This document shows positions 1 to 11,776 of a stretch of DNA of 64,000 bases, in pieces. Under the pieces are notes generated by a model. The model worked only from the letters and a program-made list of their open reading frames with translations, searched no databases and had not been told where the DNA came from. Made by a program: the position numbers and the translations under genes. Each line of letters opens with the position of its first letter. Within the stretch, counting starts at the first letter, position 1. Origin of the DNA: Meandrina meandrites (lineage: Eukaryota > Cnidaria > Anthozoa > Scleractinia > Meandrinidae); contig OY855906.1 in NCBI GenBank assembly GCA_963693305.1, forward strand, positions 16,223,661 to 16,287,660, in the 5' to 3' direction.

Positions 1-79
1 CTTCACGTCTTCAAGTTTCAAAGTCTTTAGGACTTTAGTTCTTTTCCCGTTTTGTCAAGCCCTATACTTTTTCTTCTAG

Positions 80-182
80 GTTGTAGTATAACGTATTGTT
101 ATTGTCCCGGTGCTCGGCCGAAACCTCCAAAATAAACCTAATGGTTTTGTACATGTTGTCTACTGCGTGGTGGAGCTGAAAT
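80..182. repeat. Direct repeat, copy 1 (103 bp)
   Basis: This 103-bp segment recurs at 641-743 in the same orientation, 561 bp away, with only about one mismatch by eye. It contains AATAAA, so it could be a duplicated 3' end or the end of a mobile element. I cannot name the family. Confidence 0.9.
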
Positions 183-301
183 ATGGAATTTCTGGCGTTT
201 GAGTGAACACGAATTAGCCGGAAATTGAATATTTCTGCGGCACTAGAGCAGTGGGGACTGGCGCTAGCCCAGTCGAAGTGAGCATGTGCATGAGGGAGGG
301 C

Positions 302-308
302 TATATAA
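302..308 (+). promoter_or_regulatory. Candidate TATA box (GGGCTATATAAG)
   Basis: TATATAA in the context GGGCTATATAAG, with an E-box-like CACGTG about 15 nt downstream. The same GGGCTAT(A/T)TAA context occurs at the two minus-strand promoter candidates near 18.87 and 39.02 kb. It is upstream of the 2223 gene and could serve its non-coding first exon, but no donor site ties the two together. Confidence 0.4.
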
Positions 309-360
309 GAGATGATTATCACGTGGGAAATCATTCTAGGCCGACACCTCGTTAGCCCAG

Positions 361-420
361 TTCGTTATTTATTTATTTATTTATTTATTTTATTATTATT
401 ATTATTTTTTTTTTTAATTT
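361..420. repeat. TTTA/ATT low-complexity tract
   Basis: Simple repeat of TTTA units changing to ATT units and a T run. The rest of 744-2210 shows no gene or recognisable repeat. Confidence 0.85.
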
Positions 421-640
421 TAATCATTTACTTTTAAGTATGTCATTCTTGGTAGTCATACATTTAGTAGCTCCGTAGGATGGGCTATTTGAGCTTGAGC
501 CATGGTTCCTACCCAGATTTCCTGCCGTGTTTTTTCCCCTCCAGGGTTTTTCTGGCAGGTTTTTTCTGGCCTCCGTCTGACAGTAGCTTTTATATACTGT
601 CGCTCAGCTCTGTTACATGTTATATAATATGGATGTAATT

Positions 641-743
641 GTTGTAGTATAACGTATTGTTATAGTCCCGGTGCTCGGCCGAAACCTCCAAAATAAACCT
701 AATGGTTTTGTACATGTTGTCTACTGCGTGGTGGAGCTGAAAT
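641..743. repeat. Direct repeat, copy 2 (103 bp)
   Basis: Second copy of the 103-bp unit at 80-182. Similarity stops abruptly on both sides, which defines the unit. No terminal inverted repeat or target-site duplication was recognised. Confidence 0.9.
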
Positions 744-2201
744 GACACCTTGAGGTTCCTTTGGGTACCTATGCATTACCTTAATTGTGAACCGCCACAG
801 GCTCCTCAAATCATGTTCCAACGTAGGGTAGTGCTTTGTTATGACCTGTTGCGATCGATCCTAATTGTTTCACGAGCCATTGAATAGCGTGGGTGGACAG
901 TTTCCTTTTTGAACGCATCGCCGCTATTGGTTCCTTTTAAAAATTGTGTACCTTTAGGTGCTTTGTTGTTATGATACAACGCGTTCAAGTAAGCGAGGTT
1001 TTGTGCCAAGCAGGCCCGTTCACTTCCTGCTGCAAACTTTTGTTCGTGCCGCATCCGATCCCTTCGTTTAAAGATAAGTATCTTATCTGCTTCTGGTCTA
1101 CGAGCATACAAAGAAGGTAAGTACATGGCTTGTTGCTAATAGAACTCAGTTCAAAGGGTGGAGAGTGCTATCCACCGGATAAATCGCTATCTCTGTATCG
1201 AAACCATCCTCAGGCAAATCAAATAAGTGATAAATTTTGCTATACTGTAAATCCTGACCACTGAAAAAAACTCAGTAGTTCTTATCCGCGTTGAATAAGT
1301 GTTAACAAAACAAACTACGCTATCCACTGGATAGCGTTAATATCCACCTTTTGAAAAACTGAGGCTTTCAGGTGCTATTTAAAGAGAACAACTTGCGTGA
1401 ACCGAGCAGCATTTCGTTTTAAACAGATGCCGTTTGTCGTATTTATAAAAACAGATCAGTTTTAAGAGATGGCTGCTCATAAAGGGCATATCAGATGATA
1501 ACTAATTGAGAAGTAAACCCTAAAGTATTGCGATAACTTTAAAGTTTCCTCTTATCAAAGTTGCTTGCCGAGAGGATATCGTTTTGATCGCGGAATAGTC
1601 AGCATAACTTAACAGCAACTTTGGTTAAAAAAAGCATAGAAAGCAACTTTAAAGAATCCGTTGTGTTTAACATACGCGGTTCTCCATTCATGATCGAAGC
1701 GGAATAACCGGAGAATTTTTGATTTGCATAAATATCCTGGTCATGCAGCATAACAAAATAACAGGAAGAAGTTGATCATTAAGTTGTTTCTTTAGAAATC
1801 AGTGAATTTTTACCGAGATCACGAAAGCAAGGGAATGAACGAGATCAGCATATTAAGAATGAATATCTCAGTGGAGTCAGTATAGGCAACCCCTTTCTTT
1901 AATAACCAATACTATATTTCACTGTATGAATTGAATAATAGCTAACTGCCGTGGTGCGTATAATATAACTAGTCAGACAACATTATCAAGAAGTCAGTTA
2001 GCCGTCGCATGTTTCCATGGTAACATGTGGCGTGTTTCCGATTTTACAGATCATCTTACGTGTTTTCCAAGAAATTAACTAATTAACCAATTCTAAATAA
2101 ACAGTGGAACTTTCGAACGAAGTTGGGCGACAGAGATTTCACATGACAAACCATCTTACTCCTATAATTCTCTTATCTTAGTTGCCTTTTGCTTTGTTGT
2201 G

Positions 2202-2210
2202 TCACATCAG
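2202..2210 (+). promoter_or_regulatory. 3' splice site just upstream of the 2223 ATG
   Basis: Pyrimidine-rich TTGCCTTTTGCTTTGTTGTG followed by TCACATCAG. The 12-nt stretch between it and the ATG would be 5'UTR of the coding exon. The matching site in the paralog is at 17563-17564 on the minus strand. Confidence 0.6.
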
Positions 2211-2222
2211 ATTCTACTTAGA

Positions 2223-2615
2223 ATGGGTTCTCTGAAAGGCGAAACGCTGAAACTCAGAGGAAAGGGGGAAACCATCACCATTCATTGGAAGCAAAATTCA
2301 GTGGCTGGCATCGGAGGAAACAGAAGTCAAAACTATGTCCTGTGTGAATACGCCACTCGCAACGATTACAGTGTTCCAATTTATATCCAAGAGGGATATG
2401 AAATAAAAGAGAATTTCACCATAGATTACAGATTTCAGTTTGGAGCACAGGATAATGTCCTTTTCTTTGTGTATCACGACAACAGCCAGACCCCTTTCCA
2501 AGAGCGATTCCGCTGCAATGGCCTGCAAAAGTTTGTCTATGCTGCAAACGATGTTTTGAAGATGAGTGGAGTGGATATTTCGTGGATCTTTGGAAATTAT
2601 CTGAAAGATGTGTGA
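2223..2615 (+). CDS. Uncharacterised 130-aa protein, paralog A1
   Basis: Single coding exon. I start it at ATG 2223 (MGSLKGE) because the paralog at 17149-17544 starts at the same residue and because a 3' splice site (TCACATCAG, ending 2210) lies 12 nt upstream; the upstream extension would need a GTG start. The protein is mostly alternating hydrophobic and polar residues, suggesting a beta-rich fold. Best conserved between paralogs are RSQNYVLC, QDNVLFFVYHD, ERFRCNGL and KFVYAAN. There is no signal peptide or membrane span, so it is probably cytosolic. About two thirds of residues match the paralog. I do not recognise the family and give no function. Confidence 0.75.
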   Translation: MGSLKGETLKLRGKGETITIHWKQNSVAGIGGNRSQNYVLCEYATRNDYSVPIYIQEGYEIKENFTIDYRFQFGAQDNVLFFVYHDNSQTPFQERFRCNGLQKFVYAANDVLKMSGVDISWIFGNYLKDV

Positions 2616-2996
2616 AACAAACTGTTTAGCGAATTAAAGCAGGTATAAACACAAAAAATAGCGAAATGCTGTATTTTGGGGGCGATCATTTATTATGTAC
2701 ATTCTTGGTGGCAATTTTCTACTTTAAATTGAACGTTTAAATGAAAATAATTTCATGCGTGAGAGACAATTGTTTCAGCTAGACAGTGGAAGATTTCATC
2801 CCATTGCGCAAGACATGAGATACCTTTAGGGGGATCTGGGGCATGCTCCCACGTTATAGACAATGTATAGCTAAAGAAAAGAAGTAAAGGAAAGTCATAA
2901 TGGTCTTTGAAGAGACAAAAACTTAATACTTGCCATTTTTGAATGTTGACGTGTATCTTTCGTCAACCACATTGTTCTAATATCATGATAATTGCA

Positions 2997-3209
2997 GTGA
3001 AACGAACTCAACCGGTGTCACCCAAGGTTTGTTTTTTTAGCCAATCACACGACAAGTTCAGAACATAAGATTTGGGCTTTCTTCATCAGTGCACCAATCA
3101 CAGTAACGGGAAAATTTAACTGCTGATGAACGAACCCCAATTCTTTTGTTCTGAGCTTGTCTTGTGACTGGCTAAAAAGCTTGGGTGGCTCCGGTTGAGT
3201 TCGTTTCAC
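2997..3209. mobile_element. Foldback MITE, 213 bp
   Basis: Perfect 19-bp terminal inverted repeats, 2997-3015 and 3191-3209. The inversion continues imperfectly inward over most of the element (AGCCAATCACACGACAAG against CTTGTCTTGTGACTGGCT). No coding capacity; I found no clear target-site duplication. Confidence 0.85.
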
Positions 3210-4261
3210 GGTAAGAGAAACTTGAAATCATTTGAGACACTTTGTAGAGATTTAGTTTTATCAGTAATAAAAACGATTGTCATTGACAAAATTTATTCCG
3301 AGCGTGAGTCCAATCCTTGTTGTAGAAATTGCTCGTTGCAAATTGACCATTCCAGCTTTATTGTGAGGAAAGCGGTCAACCTTGAAAATGCCCAAAACAA
3401 TACCAACATCCAGCATGTATTGAATACTGGCCTGTAAGGGACGCTTCCAAGTTAAAAGATACACTTCATGAAGAAGCTATAATGATCGATTGAAGTAGCC
3501 CAGAATATTTGATAGTCTCATTGTTAAAACAGGTGCCCAAAAATTTATGACCCCCCTTATCCTGGACCCAAAAAAAATTGACCCTCCCAAATTGGAGCCC
3601 AAGTGATCGTGCTTTATGCGAAAGAAATACTGTTGTAATTTAATTAATCATTTTGGCGATAGACCACAGAAGCTTAGTATAAATGGTGCTAAAATCCCGC
3701 AACTCGTCCTCAGGGCCATCTCCCTTGGTTTTTCCTCAAATATCGTGGGCTCAAATGAGCGGTTGCAAAGTCTTGTGGGTATCATCCAAGATGGCGGACG
3801 AAATGGGGGATATTTCTGGGTTTTTTTTTCACTTTTTTGACTAACTTTCGAAAGAATATTTGGGAACTAGGTGAAGAATAGGGTATACAGGGTTTTAAAA
3901 GTTCTCTTCCAATGTGAGTACTTCATTAACAGTGATATCAGCTCTAGTTTTTGACAAAAAATCGGATCTAGAAATACACACACTACAAGAACACACACAC
4001 ACACGGACACGCGAGACAATCGTATCTAGTCTCAGATTGTTGAGTAGTTAAAATTTTGCAGGCCACAAGAAATAATAAAGGCTTTGGACGCTATTTGTGT
4101 CTTTTATGCTGAGTTCGAAATTTGGCAATCATCCGGCTTTGTAATCTGTAAATCAACTTCCTCTGCCCAGTCTTCCGGAAGTCCATAGAACATGCAGCTG
4201 CCGGTATGTGGTAAAGTGAAGGGAAGATCGATCACTTATATTTGCCGCCTTCGATTGAATA
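3210..4261. other. Intergenic region between the 2223 gene and the SDR gene
   Basis: No gene supported. Holds an AC-rich simple repeat around 3978-4012 and unremarkable AT-rich sequence. The promoter and any 5'UTR of the SDR gene should lie in its last few hundred bases, but no strong TATA box is evident. Confidence 0.5.
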
Positions 4262-7200
4262 ATGGTGCTTGTTTTTGTCGTGTACTCTCTGGTGATCTTT
4301 CAAGGCATTCTTTTTCTCCTGTATTTCACGGGAAACGGCTATATCATGTCAATGATGTGGGAATTCGCGTACATTACTTTGCGCGTATTCCTTCATGTTT
4401 TCATGTCACTGTTGAGGTGGATTTTGCCGTCGCAAAGAAAAAGCCTTCGAAACGACATCGCGTTGGTCACTGGGGCAGCGAGCGGAATTGGAAGACTGAT
4501 TGCTCTCCGTTTAGCAAGCAAAGGTATTGTTACTTTTTACAGTTTATGATATGTTTACTCAATTACAACTTTAGCTAAAAAAAATCGACTTTTAAGTTTT
4601 GGTCCCACTTTGACTTTTAGGTTTGAATCATTTCGAATGCGCGCTTGCTTAAAGATTACCCATCATTTTTGGATAACAAACAGGCTTCCATGTAGTTAAA
4701 AAATAACCTGGTTAGAGTTTGGCCGCGGGGTTGATTTAAATCACTTCACTTGTTTCAAATTTGATAAATCTCTCCGATAAACTGTCGAAAACAGGAAGCG
4801 CCTGTACCGGCAGGTGCTAAGCTCAGCATGCTTAATAAATTTAAAGGTTATTCTCTCTTAAAAAAAACAGTGATAAAACATGCAAATCACCTAAGGAAAG
4901 TATCTATGCGTCCCATAAATGTGACAAAAATATGGTAAACAAACTTAATTATTTATGTACATATAAAACAAGCATATATTTTAGTCGGTGTTCATACATA
5001 TGTGCCATTGAATCAACTTGGTAAATACAGTAAATGACTTATTTACTTGAAGGTTACAGGGACAGCAGAGTGTAATATTTAAAAAAAGGAAAAGTTGGAG
5101 GAGGGGTGAAAATTATAACCTGTGATCAGGCACGCCTTGCAAGTTAGGGTGAAAAGTTCAAAGTCTGCAAAATTGGAGAGGGGATAGTAGAAAGAGTGTT
5201 AAGTTATGGTATTCTGAAACCGGCAAGGTTAATTTGCCAAACACAGAATGCCAGACACAGATTGCCAAACGCAAAACAAAATCACAAAAACAAGCAAAAC
5301 CATTACCATTATTGGGAGTTTACTGAAACAGCCTGCTAACCTCCAGAGGCCTTTTTAAGCTCACCCAAGTGATATTCAGGCTAACTGGAGTGCTTTATAG
5401 GCTATTAAACCTGAGTGCAACAAAGGTACACTCTGGTTAGCCTGAATATTGCTAAGGTTAGCCTGTTTTATACAGTGAGCTCTCATTATGGGTTTTACTT
5501 GTTTAGGGAATTTTGTTTTACATTTGGTGTTCTGCATTCTGCGTTCGATGAGCAAATTTCCCCTGCCGTTCTGTAAAACAGAAGCTGTTTTATCAGTTAA
5601 TTTTCTAAAAAGTGTGGTGGAGGCTTCCCTTGCCATATGTAGAATCTACTGAATTACAAGCTGAGGCAGACTGGTTTTGAAACCTATTCCTGATCTATGT
5701 ATAGTAGCACTAGACATTTTTATCAACTTTAAAGTCCAGGTTGTTATTTTTTGTGTGTGTGGGTGGGGGGGGGGGGGGGGGGGGGGGGGGGGAGCTGCTA
5801 TATAAAGTAATAGGGATGTTCATTTGAAATCACTAGAGCCACTAAAAGTATGCCAGAATAAATATTTTTGAGCGTGGTTCAAAGTCATTTTCACCCCCTT
5901 TAGAGGTACTAAAAGTAGATTATTTTATTATTGAGTGATTTATGACAATGATGGGTTAAGAGTCCCCCCCCTCCGCCTCCCCCCCCCCCCCCCCCCCCCC
6001 CCTGAAAAAATTATTGAATGGCAATTTCAATTTGAACTGCTTGTTTAAATAGGTGGCTTACTTTGAAAACTTAGGGCTTGTAAAAAAATTGAATTTTGTT
6101 TACTATTTATAGTTGGCAAGTGATTTGCCTTGGGCCCTTGGCTGAAAAGTTATTTGCCCAACAGGAAAGGGAAGGTCTGTCAGAAATAAACCGTGACTGA
6201 TGAAGTAAATGAAATGTATCAGCTGTTCCTTTTTTTCTCTTTCCTCCTGCTATGAATAAAAACAATGCTTGATCAAAGGTCATGCCAGAGACGAGGCTGT
6301 TAGGTATATAAAAGGGTAATTTCATAATTAGTTGGAGTATACCAATGTTCAAAAGGACCTTTCAAAATGTATCGAGCAGCAGACCCACCAAAGGCTGGAA
6401 GGAGTTATATATTCAAGTGAAAACTTATGAGGGCAGTATCCCATCTGTAAGAGTGTGAAAGGGGTACCGTTTTCTATCAAAGGTATACAAAAAAGTTAGC
6501 TTTTCTGTCAAAAATGGCATAATAAAAGGTAAGGGAGTTTTCCCCTCCTGGGTCCCAGACAGCACTTTTTCCAGGCCCTGACAGTAGTACTAAAACTTGA
6601 TTTTCAGCCCCTTAATGGTAAGACCATCCTCACTGTAAGTCCTACATACATGTAGGGGGCCTAATCCACCCTCCTCCCCATTCCATTAGCTTTAAAGACT
6701 TAATAATATATCAAACGTGAATGAGAGAGAGTGTTTCCTCAGGATATCCAAACACAGAGGAGAGAGTTGAAAATATGATGCACAGTGGAGTATTTTTGAC
6801 GAAATTCAAGGTGTTTGGATTGCTGATGAAATGATACACTGTCTTGAGTGTTTGATATAAATTATATATTCTCAATCAAAACAAAAACTAACATGAAGGA
6901 GTAAATGGTAAAATAAAATCATAAAAATCTATGCTAATTAACGTGGCTTACTACAGTTTTGAGGGGGTAAATGAGTCCAGCTTTTAACCCTTTAATAAAA
7001 TGTCCAGAAAGGTTTTAGCTTTCACTTATTATTGTTTGTTGCATCCTACAACCAATATATGCGACATTTGAACAATATAGATGCTAATAAACAGCCAAAA
7101 TGAATATCCGAGTGCTTAATAGGAGACTGGGCACTAGTAGTTTCAATGGCGTTTTTCTCAAAATCTGCCCGTACGACCCTACCTCAAATATTCAGAAATC

Positions 7201-10200
7201 AGAAATTGGATCAGATAAAACATTCATGCAAAATAAATTAAAAATCTGCAAGACAGATTTTTTGCAAAACAGGAAAATGTGGTTTTTTGCCTATTTAAAA
7301 AATAGCACAAAATCTGTCTTACGGATTTTTTTTAGATTTTGGCAGTTGATGCGATTCACCCCAAAAAATTAATTGTGAAAATTTAATTATGGGTCGTACG
7401 GTAGGTTTTTGAAAAATTTTGAGCCGAAGTTAGGTTTTTACGACCTCCGACAAGAATCGAATTGCAAATGCCCTTTTATTTGAGCGCGCGCTCGTATGAC
7501 GCCACGTACACGTTAGGAGCGATGAAAAAAGCGAATTAGAACTCCTTCATCGGTTGTTTATCAACCTATCTGTAGTATTGGTTTCGTCCTATGACATGTC
7601 TAAAACCTTCTGAAACTTTCTGAAACGATTAACTTTCGAATAAAGGGCTCAAACTTGTTTTCGTTTCGTTTAGTGTTGCTCGTGAAAGTTTTGTGAGCGC
7701 GAGCGATATTTCATCGTAGCGCGCACTCTTGCCTCGTAAAAACTGTAGTAAGCTTCCTTAATACTGGGTATCCAAACCTCTGGGATAAGCTCCAGCCAGA
7801 TGGGCCACTAGGCTCGTATACAGACTTTACCATCCAAATCTCCTTCATGGCTATGATTTTCTTTGTTTAACTTGATGAATTATTAATGAGTTTGAGAAGT
7901 CCATTTCCGTTCCTTCCTTTTTTCCGACTTAGAGAGGAAAAGCTCCAGACCTGCCTTTATATGTTATATCTACATGGCACAAATCAGCAATATGATTTGC
8001 AATCATGTAGGCTTACCTAAAATTTTGACGATAATAAATGTGACAGGAAAAAAAGCATTAACTGGGGTTTGAAAAGTTAATTTGACATCTAGTTTACTAC
8101 CCTAACCAGTGCATATAGTATTACATCCCATCTTTGGAGCAGCAATCATTGCTATTCTGAAGATGAGCTGTTGAACGCTATGCAGTTTTAAATTTCTAAC
8201 ATCATTATGATTGCTGAATGTTCCTCAGGCTGTAAAATGGTGATATGGGATGTCAATGACAAGGGTCTTGAAGTCATCACGAAGGAGATTGAACTTGCTG
8301 GTGGTGTGGTGCATCCTTACAAGTGTAACTTGCGTGATAGGAATGAAATTTACAAGATGGCAAAGAAAGTGAGAGAGGAAGTTGGTGAAGTTACGCTCCT
8401 TGTAAACAATGCTGGTATTGTAACAGGAAAGAAATTACTGGAAACCAGTGATGAAGAAATTTTGGCCACTTTTGATGTCAACTCCCTTGCACATTTCTGG
8501 GTATGTTAGAAAGATTATACATTTACTCATACCAGGGAATTTTAGATAGAGATTGAAATGGTCATTGCATGGTTAAGTTACATGAAAATTAAGTTATGGT
8601 ACAATACTCAACTGATTCTTAAAATGGCTGGCTTGGTGTTACTGAAAACTACAAATAGATGCTTCAGTTTACAAATAACATGTATGGCTGGTAATTGCGC
8701 CTATCAAAAATTACAAGTGGTGCAAAGCAAAGGGCTTAATTTGTACATTAAAGGACTCTGTATTTTAGGCCACATTTTAGGCCTATTATATTGTACTTGG
8801 TTACTATTAGTTACTGCATTATTCATGTTGGCAGCAGTGCATGTCGAGAGGCTGTGTAGCTGTAGCCCTTTGCATACATTGTGGCCCATAATGGCAATGC
8901 TCCAGGTAATGTAACATCTTGCTGGTTTTTGCATCATTCTAAGTTGCCTTTTTCCTCCATAAAGACCGTTAAAGAGTTTCTCCCAAGCATGCTTCAGCAC
9001 AACCGTGGTCACATAGTAAGCATAGCCTCTATTGCTGGCTGCGTTGGTCTTGCTGGTGCAGTTGACTACTGCTCATCAAAGTTTGCAGCTGTTGGCCTGA
9101 TGGCATCTTTACGCCAGGAATTGGCAAGCCAGGGAAAGACCGGTATTCAGTTCACAACAGTATGTCCTGCACTTATCAATACTGGAATGTTTGATGGTGT
9201 CAGGTTCAGGTAGGTGGGGAATTATGTGGCATTTTCAGGTCAAATTATATATGCACCCAGAAGGGGTATTATGCAGCAAATTATGCAATTTGGGGAAGTG
9301 GGGCTATTAACATTATTTTACCAGGTTTCAGAGGAGGAAAATCACTTAAAGTACCTGTGAAGTAAAAAATAATCACTGCTTATTTTTAAGGTTTTTGAAA
9401 ATAAAGATGAATGGCGTTTTCCTTTTTCAAATATCTTCTTTCGTTATGGAGATATTAAGGTTTTTGTATTATGCAAATGAGGAAAGTGATGACGTCATTA
9501 ATCGTTCCACAAAAAGATAAATCACTTAATCAAGCATATCTCTTGGAGTATTAAAGCGGTGTTCTTCAAACTTGGCACCATGAATGTTCATCATAAATGG
9601 CACAAGATGGCACCCGTTGCGCCATTGCCATGGCAACAGTTTTGCCGCAAAGACTTATTTCTATTAACACTGACATTCCCAGTTTATTTTTAACCAAAGC
9701 TGATGCACTCCCAACAAGCTAACAAAGAGAGTTAAGATAATATGGATACCACGTGTGTTCCACACCAGACCCATTGTTCATTTTTGAAGTGCTGCAAATG
9801 GAGATATTTGGGTTTATAACAGAAGGAGACTGGATCCAAGGGGAGGGTGAAAAAGAGGGAAAAGGAGAGGAGAAAGATAAAATCATTATTGCCGCTTCCT
9901 ACTGTCGAGTACACTTCCCTAAAACAATTTATTCAATTTTAAATTCTTTGTGTTCATCAGGTTTCCTTATTTGCTGGGATTCAGTGTCCTCACTCCAGAG
10001 TATGCAGCATCAAAAATTGTTGATGCTATTGAAAAGAATCAAACTGTCCTTATGATGCCCAGAGGAGCATATTTGGCAGTCGCCTTGCAACAGTAAGTTC
10101 CAATATTCAATGTGTAAATGCAATGGTGGTTGGGTTTAAAAAGTATTGTTTTGGCAAAAATGCTTTAAAAAAACCAAATACCAAGCATATTTTGTAACTT

Positions 10201-11677
10201 ATGGGAGGTGGTCGCTTACAAGAGGTCTGACCACATGGGGTCTATATTTTGAGTCATAGGCTGTAGTCATTTCATGGCCTTGATGCATGCACAAATGACC
10301 CTTCAGTAAGAAAATTGAAGGTCCGTAACCAGTATTCATAATAAAAATATAGTATACGTTCACTGGCTAAAAATATTTTTTAAAACTATAAGCTTTTGAC
10401 AACTTGAAAATTAACCTAAAACCCAACGATTTACCCAGGAACACATATTACAAGAAATTCGAACATGGTTCAGTGTGCCCATTTAGCAGTGTCACAATGA
10501 ACAAATTGATACTTGCGAACATTGGATATGAGAAATAACACCCTCTAAAGCAAGAACAAAAGCCATCTCAAAAAGATTATCAGGGTTGTACATAAGGCGT
10601 CTTGTCAACCACTTGGGGCCTACGTAGTGAGAGGCTGGATGATGTAAAGTGGTCGCATACTGGAGGATGAAAACAAGAGAAAATTTCAAATCCTCAGTTC
10701 TAATTAGAGTTTTTTTGTTGTTGTCTTTTTATAATAATAATGCACAAAATATCTTATAAAAAATATTACTTAAATCAATTACCGTACATTACTTACAGAA
10801 GATTATTTATAATACACTACATCAGCCTAGTCCCTAGGCGTTCTCTCTTGTCCTGTAGTCCGTGCGAAGTCTGGGCGAGTCTCTACCGGTGACGTCACGA
10901 CTCATAATAGGGTCCAGGTTTGACCGAGCCGAGAGCGCCAAGGGACTAGGCTGACACTACATTACTTACGTCACTTACAGAATACGATACATTACATTAA
11001 TTACAATATTGCAGTTACCCTATATGTACTTACTTAGTTATGATCGCCACATACAAAACGTTTTGATTACTCACACAATACTACGCTACTTACTTGCAAC
11101 TATGATTTACACGCGTTTTATAGTGTTTCCAAGAAAGCTAAAATTTACGTACAATAATCACAAGAAGGTCCATGTTAGCTAAAAATAGATAGTGGTTGCA
11201 GGCGCTTACGAGAGGAGGCCTCTTACGATAGGTTCCGACTCCTTTCCATTGGTTTAACTGGAAAAATGTTTGTACTTTGAAAATGTGATCACTTTTGAGA
11301 GGTGGCGGCTTATACGAGGTGTCGCATAACGAGGTTCCACTCTGTGTGGTAAAAGTTGAACATGTAGGTGAGAAGAATTTAGGAAATGATCACTAGCTAT
11401 AGAAACGTCTTGATATATAAACAAATTCTCTAAACTATTTCTGTAAGAAATGTATGATGATGAATGAGGAGAATGTGTATGCTGACATTGGGGGAGGGGT
11501 AAAAGAGTTCAATATATTATTTAATTATACTCATTGTAACAAGGTTCTACTTTTTATTATCTTTGAAGCATTCTACCAGAAAAAGCCATAGACCTGTTTT
11601 TGAACTTCCTCGGAGCAAATAAGGCAATGAACACTTTTACTGGACGGCAAAAGACTCCCAACAGTGGTGAGGCGTGA
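4262..11677 (+). CDS. Short-chain dehydrogenase/reductase, SDR16C family (RDH10/RDHE2-like retinol dehydrogenase)
   Basis: Five exons: 4262-4523, 8229-8500, 8965-9209, 9961-10092 and 11569-11677, all with GT-AG introns and consistent phase, giving 339 aa; vertebrate RDH10 is of similar length. Residues 1-60 hold hydrophobic membrane-anchoring helices. Then come the NAD(P)-binding TGAASGIG (70-77), the acidic WD at 94-95 at the end of strand 2 (as in RDH10/RDHE2), NNAG (147-150), Asn172, Ser200 and the catalytic YCSSK (Tyr213, Lys217). NNAGIVTGKK and HFWTVKEFLP are typical of SDR16C enzymes, which oxidise retinol to retinal at the ER or lipid droplets. Substrate is inferred; a 17-beta-HSD11/13-like sterol role is the alternative. 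AATAAA lies at 11771. No lesion seen. Confidence 0.93.
5326..5469. repeat. Imperfect foldback element in intron 1
   Basis: Outer arms AAACAGCCTGCTAACCT and AAGGTTAGCCTGTTTT, with an inner pair around 5371-5390 and 5430-5450. Probably a small MITE relic. Confidence 0.6.
5765..5792. repeat. Homopolymer G28
   Basis: Uninterrupted run of 28 G, preceded by a GT-rich tract. Its length may be affected by sequencing or assembly. Confidence 0.95.
5979..6002. repeat. Homopolymer C24
   Basis: Uninterrupted run of 24 C, 186 bp after the G28 run and potentially complementary to it in the SDR pre-mRNA. Confidence 0.95.
7790..7832 (-). repeat. Partial copy of dispersed repeat (see 24117-24330)
   Basis: GGGCCACTAGGCTCGTATA is the exact reverse complement of sequence near 24140-24160, and some flanking bases also match. 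It is a short fragment of a dispersed SINE-like or LINE-tail repeat. Confidence 0.6.
8501..8964 (+). other. SDR gene intron 2
   Basis: Phase-0 intron between HFW and TVKEFLP, with donor TGG|GTATGT and acceptor CCATAAAG. No internal feature recognised. Confidence 0.85.
9210..9960 (+). other. SDR gene intron 3
   Basis: Donor CAG|GTAGGT, acceptor TTCATCAG. A purine-rich tract lies around 9830-9880. No gene inside. Confidence 0.85.
10093..11568 (+). other. SDR gene intron 4
   Basis: Donor CA|GTAAGT, acceptor CTTTGAAG. Holds a 131-bp MITE (10823-10953) and a stretch rich in TTAC/ATTAC words around 10740-11110. Confidence 0.85.
10823..10953. mobile_element. MITE, 131 bp, 9-bp target-site duplication
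   Basis: Perfect 13-bp TIRs (CAGCCTAGTCCCT / AGGGACTAGGCTG) with further inner complementarity. Flanked by ACACTACAT at 10814-10822 and 10954-10962. A 9-bp duplication is typical of MULE-type elements. The flanks are rich in similar words, so chance contributes some doubt. Confidence 0.8.
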
Positions 11678-11770
11678 ACCATGCAGGAAGCCATCGTTCA
11701 GTGGTGTAGATTGAGTGCATCTTAATAACGAGGGTGATAAAAGGGGTGGAAAGGGGAGATGGGATTAGAA

Positions 11771-11776
11771 AATAAA
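11771..11776 (+). terminator. Poly(A) signal of the SDR gene
   Basis: AATAAA, 94 nt after the stop codon at 11675-11677; the first canonical signal downstream. Confidence 0.65.

Larger units (their letters stand above)
4524..8228 (+). other. SDR gene intron 1 (3.7 kb)
   Basis: Donor AAG|GTATTG, acceptor TTCCTCAG. The split glycine codon (G|GC) rejoins LASK to GCKMVIWD exactly. It contains a foldback (5326-5469), a G28 run, a C24 run and a partial copy of the dispersed repeat near 7795. No other gene is supported inside. Confidence 0.9.

Noticed and set aside
8558..9012. Open frames inside SDR intron 2 (both strands)
   Set aside because: They overlap the intron and part of exon 3 in other frames; the exon solution fully explains the coding signal.
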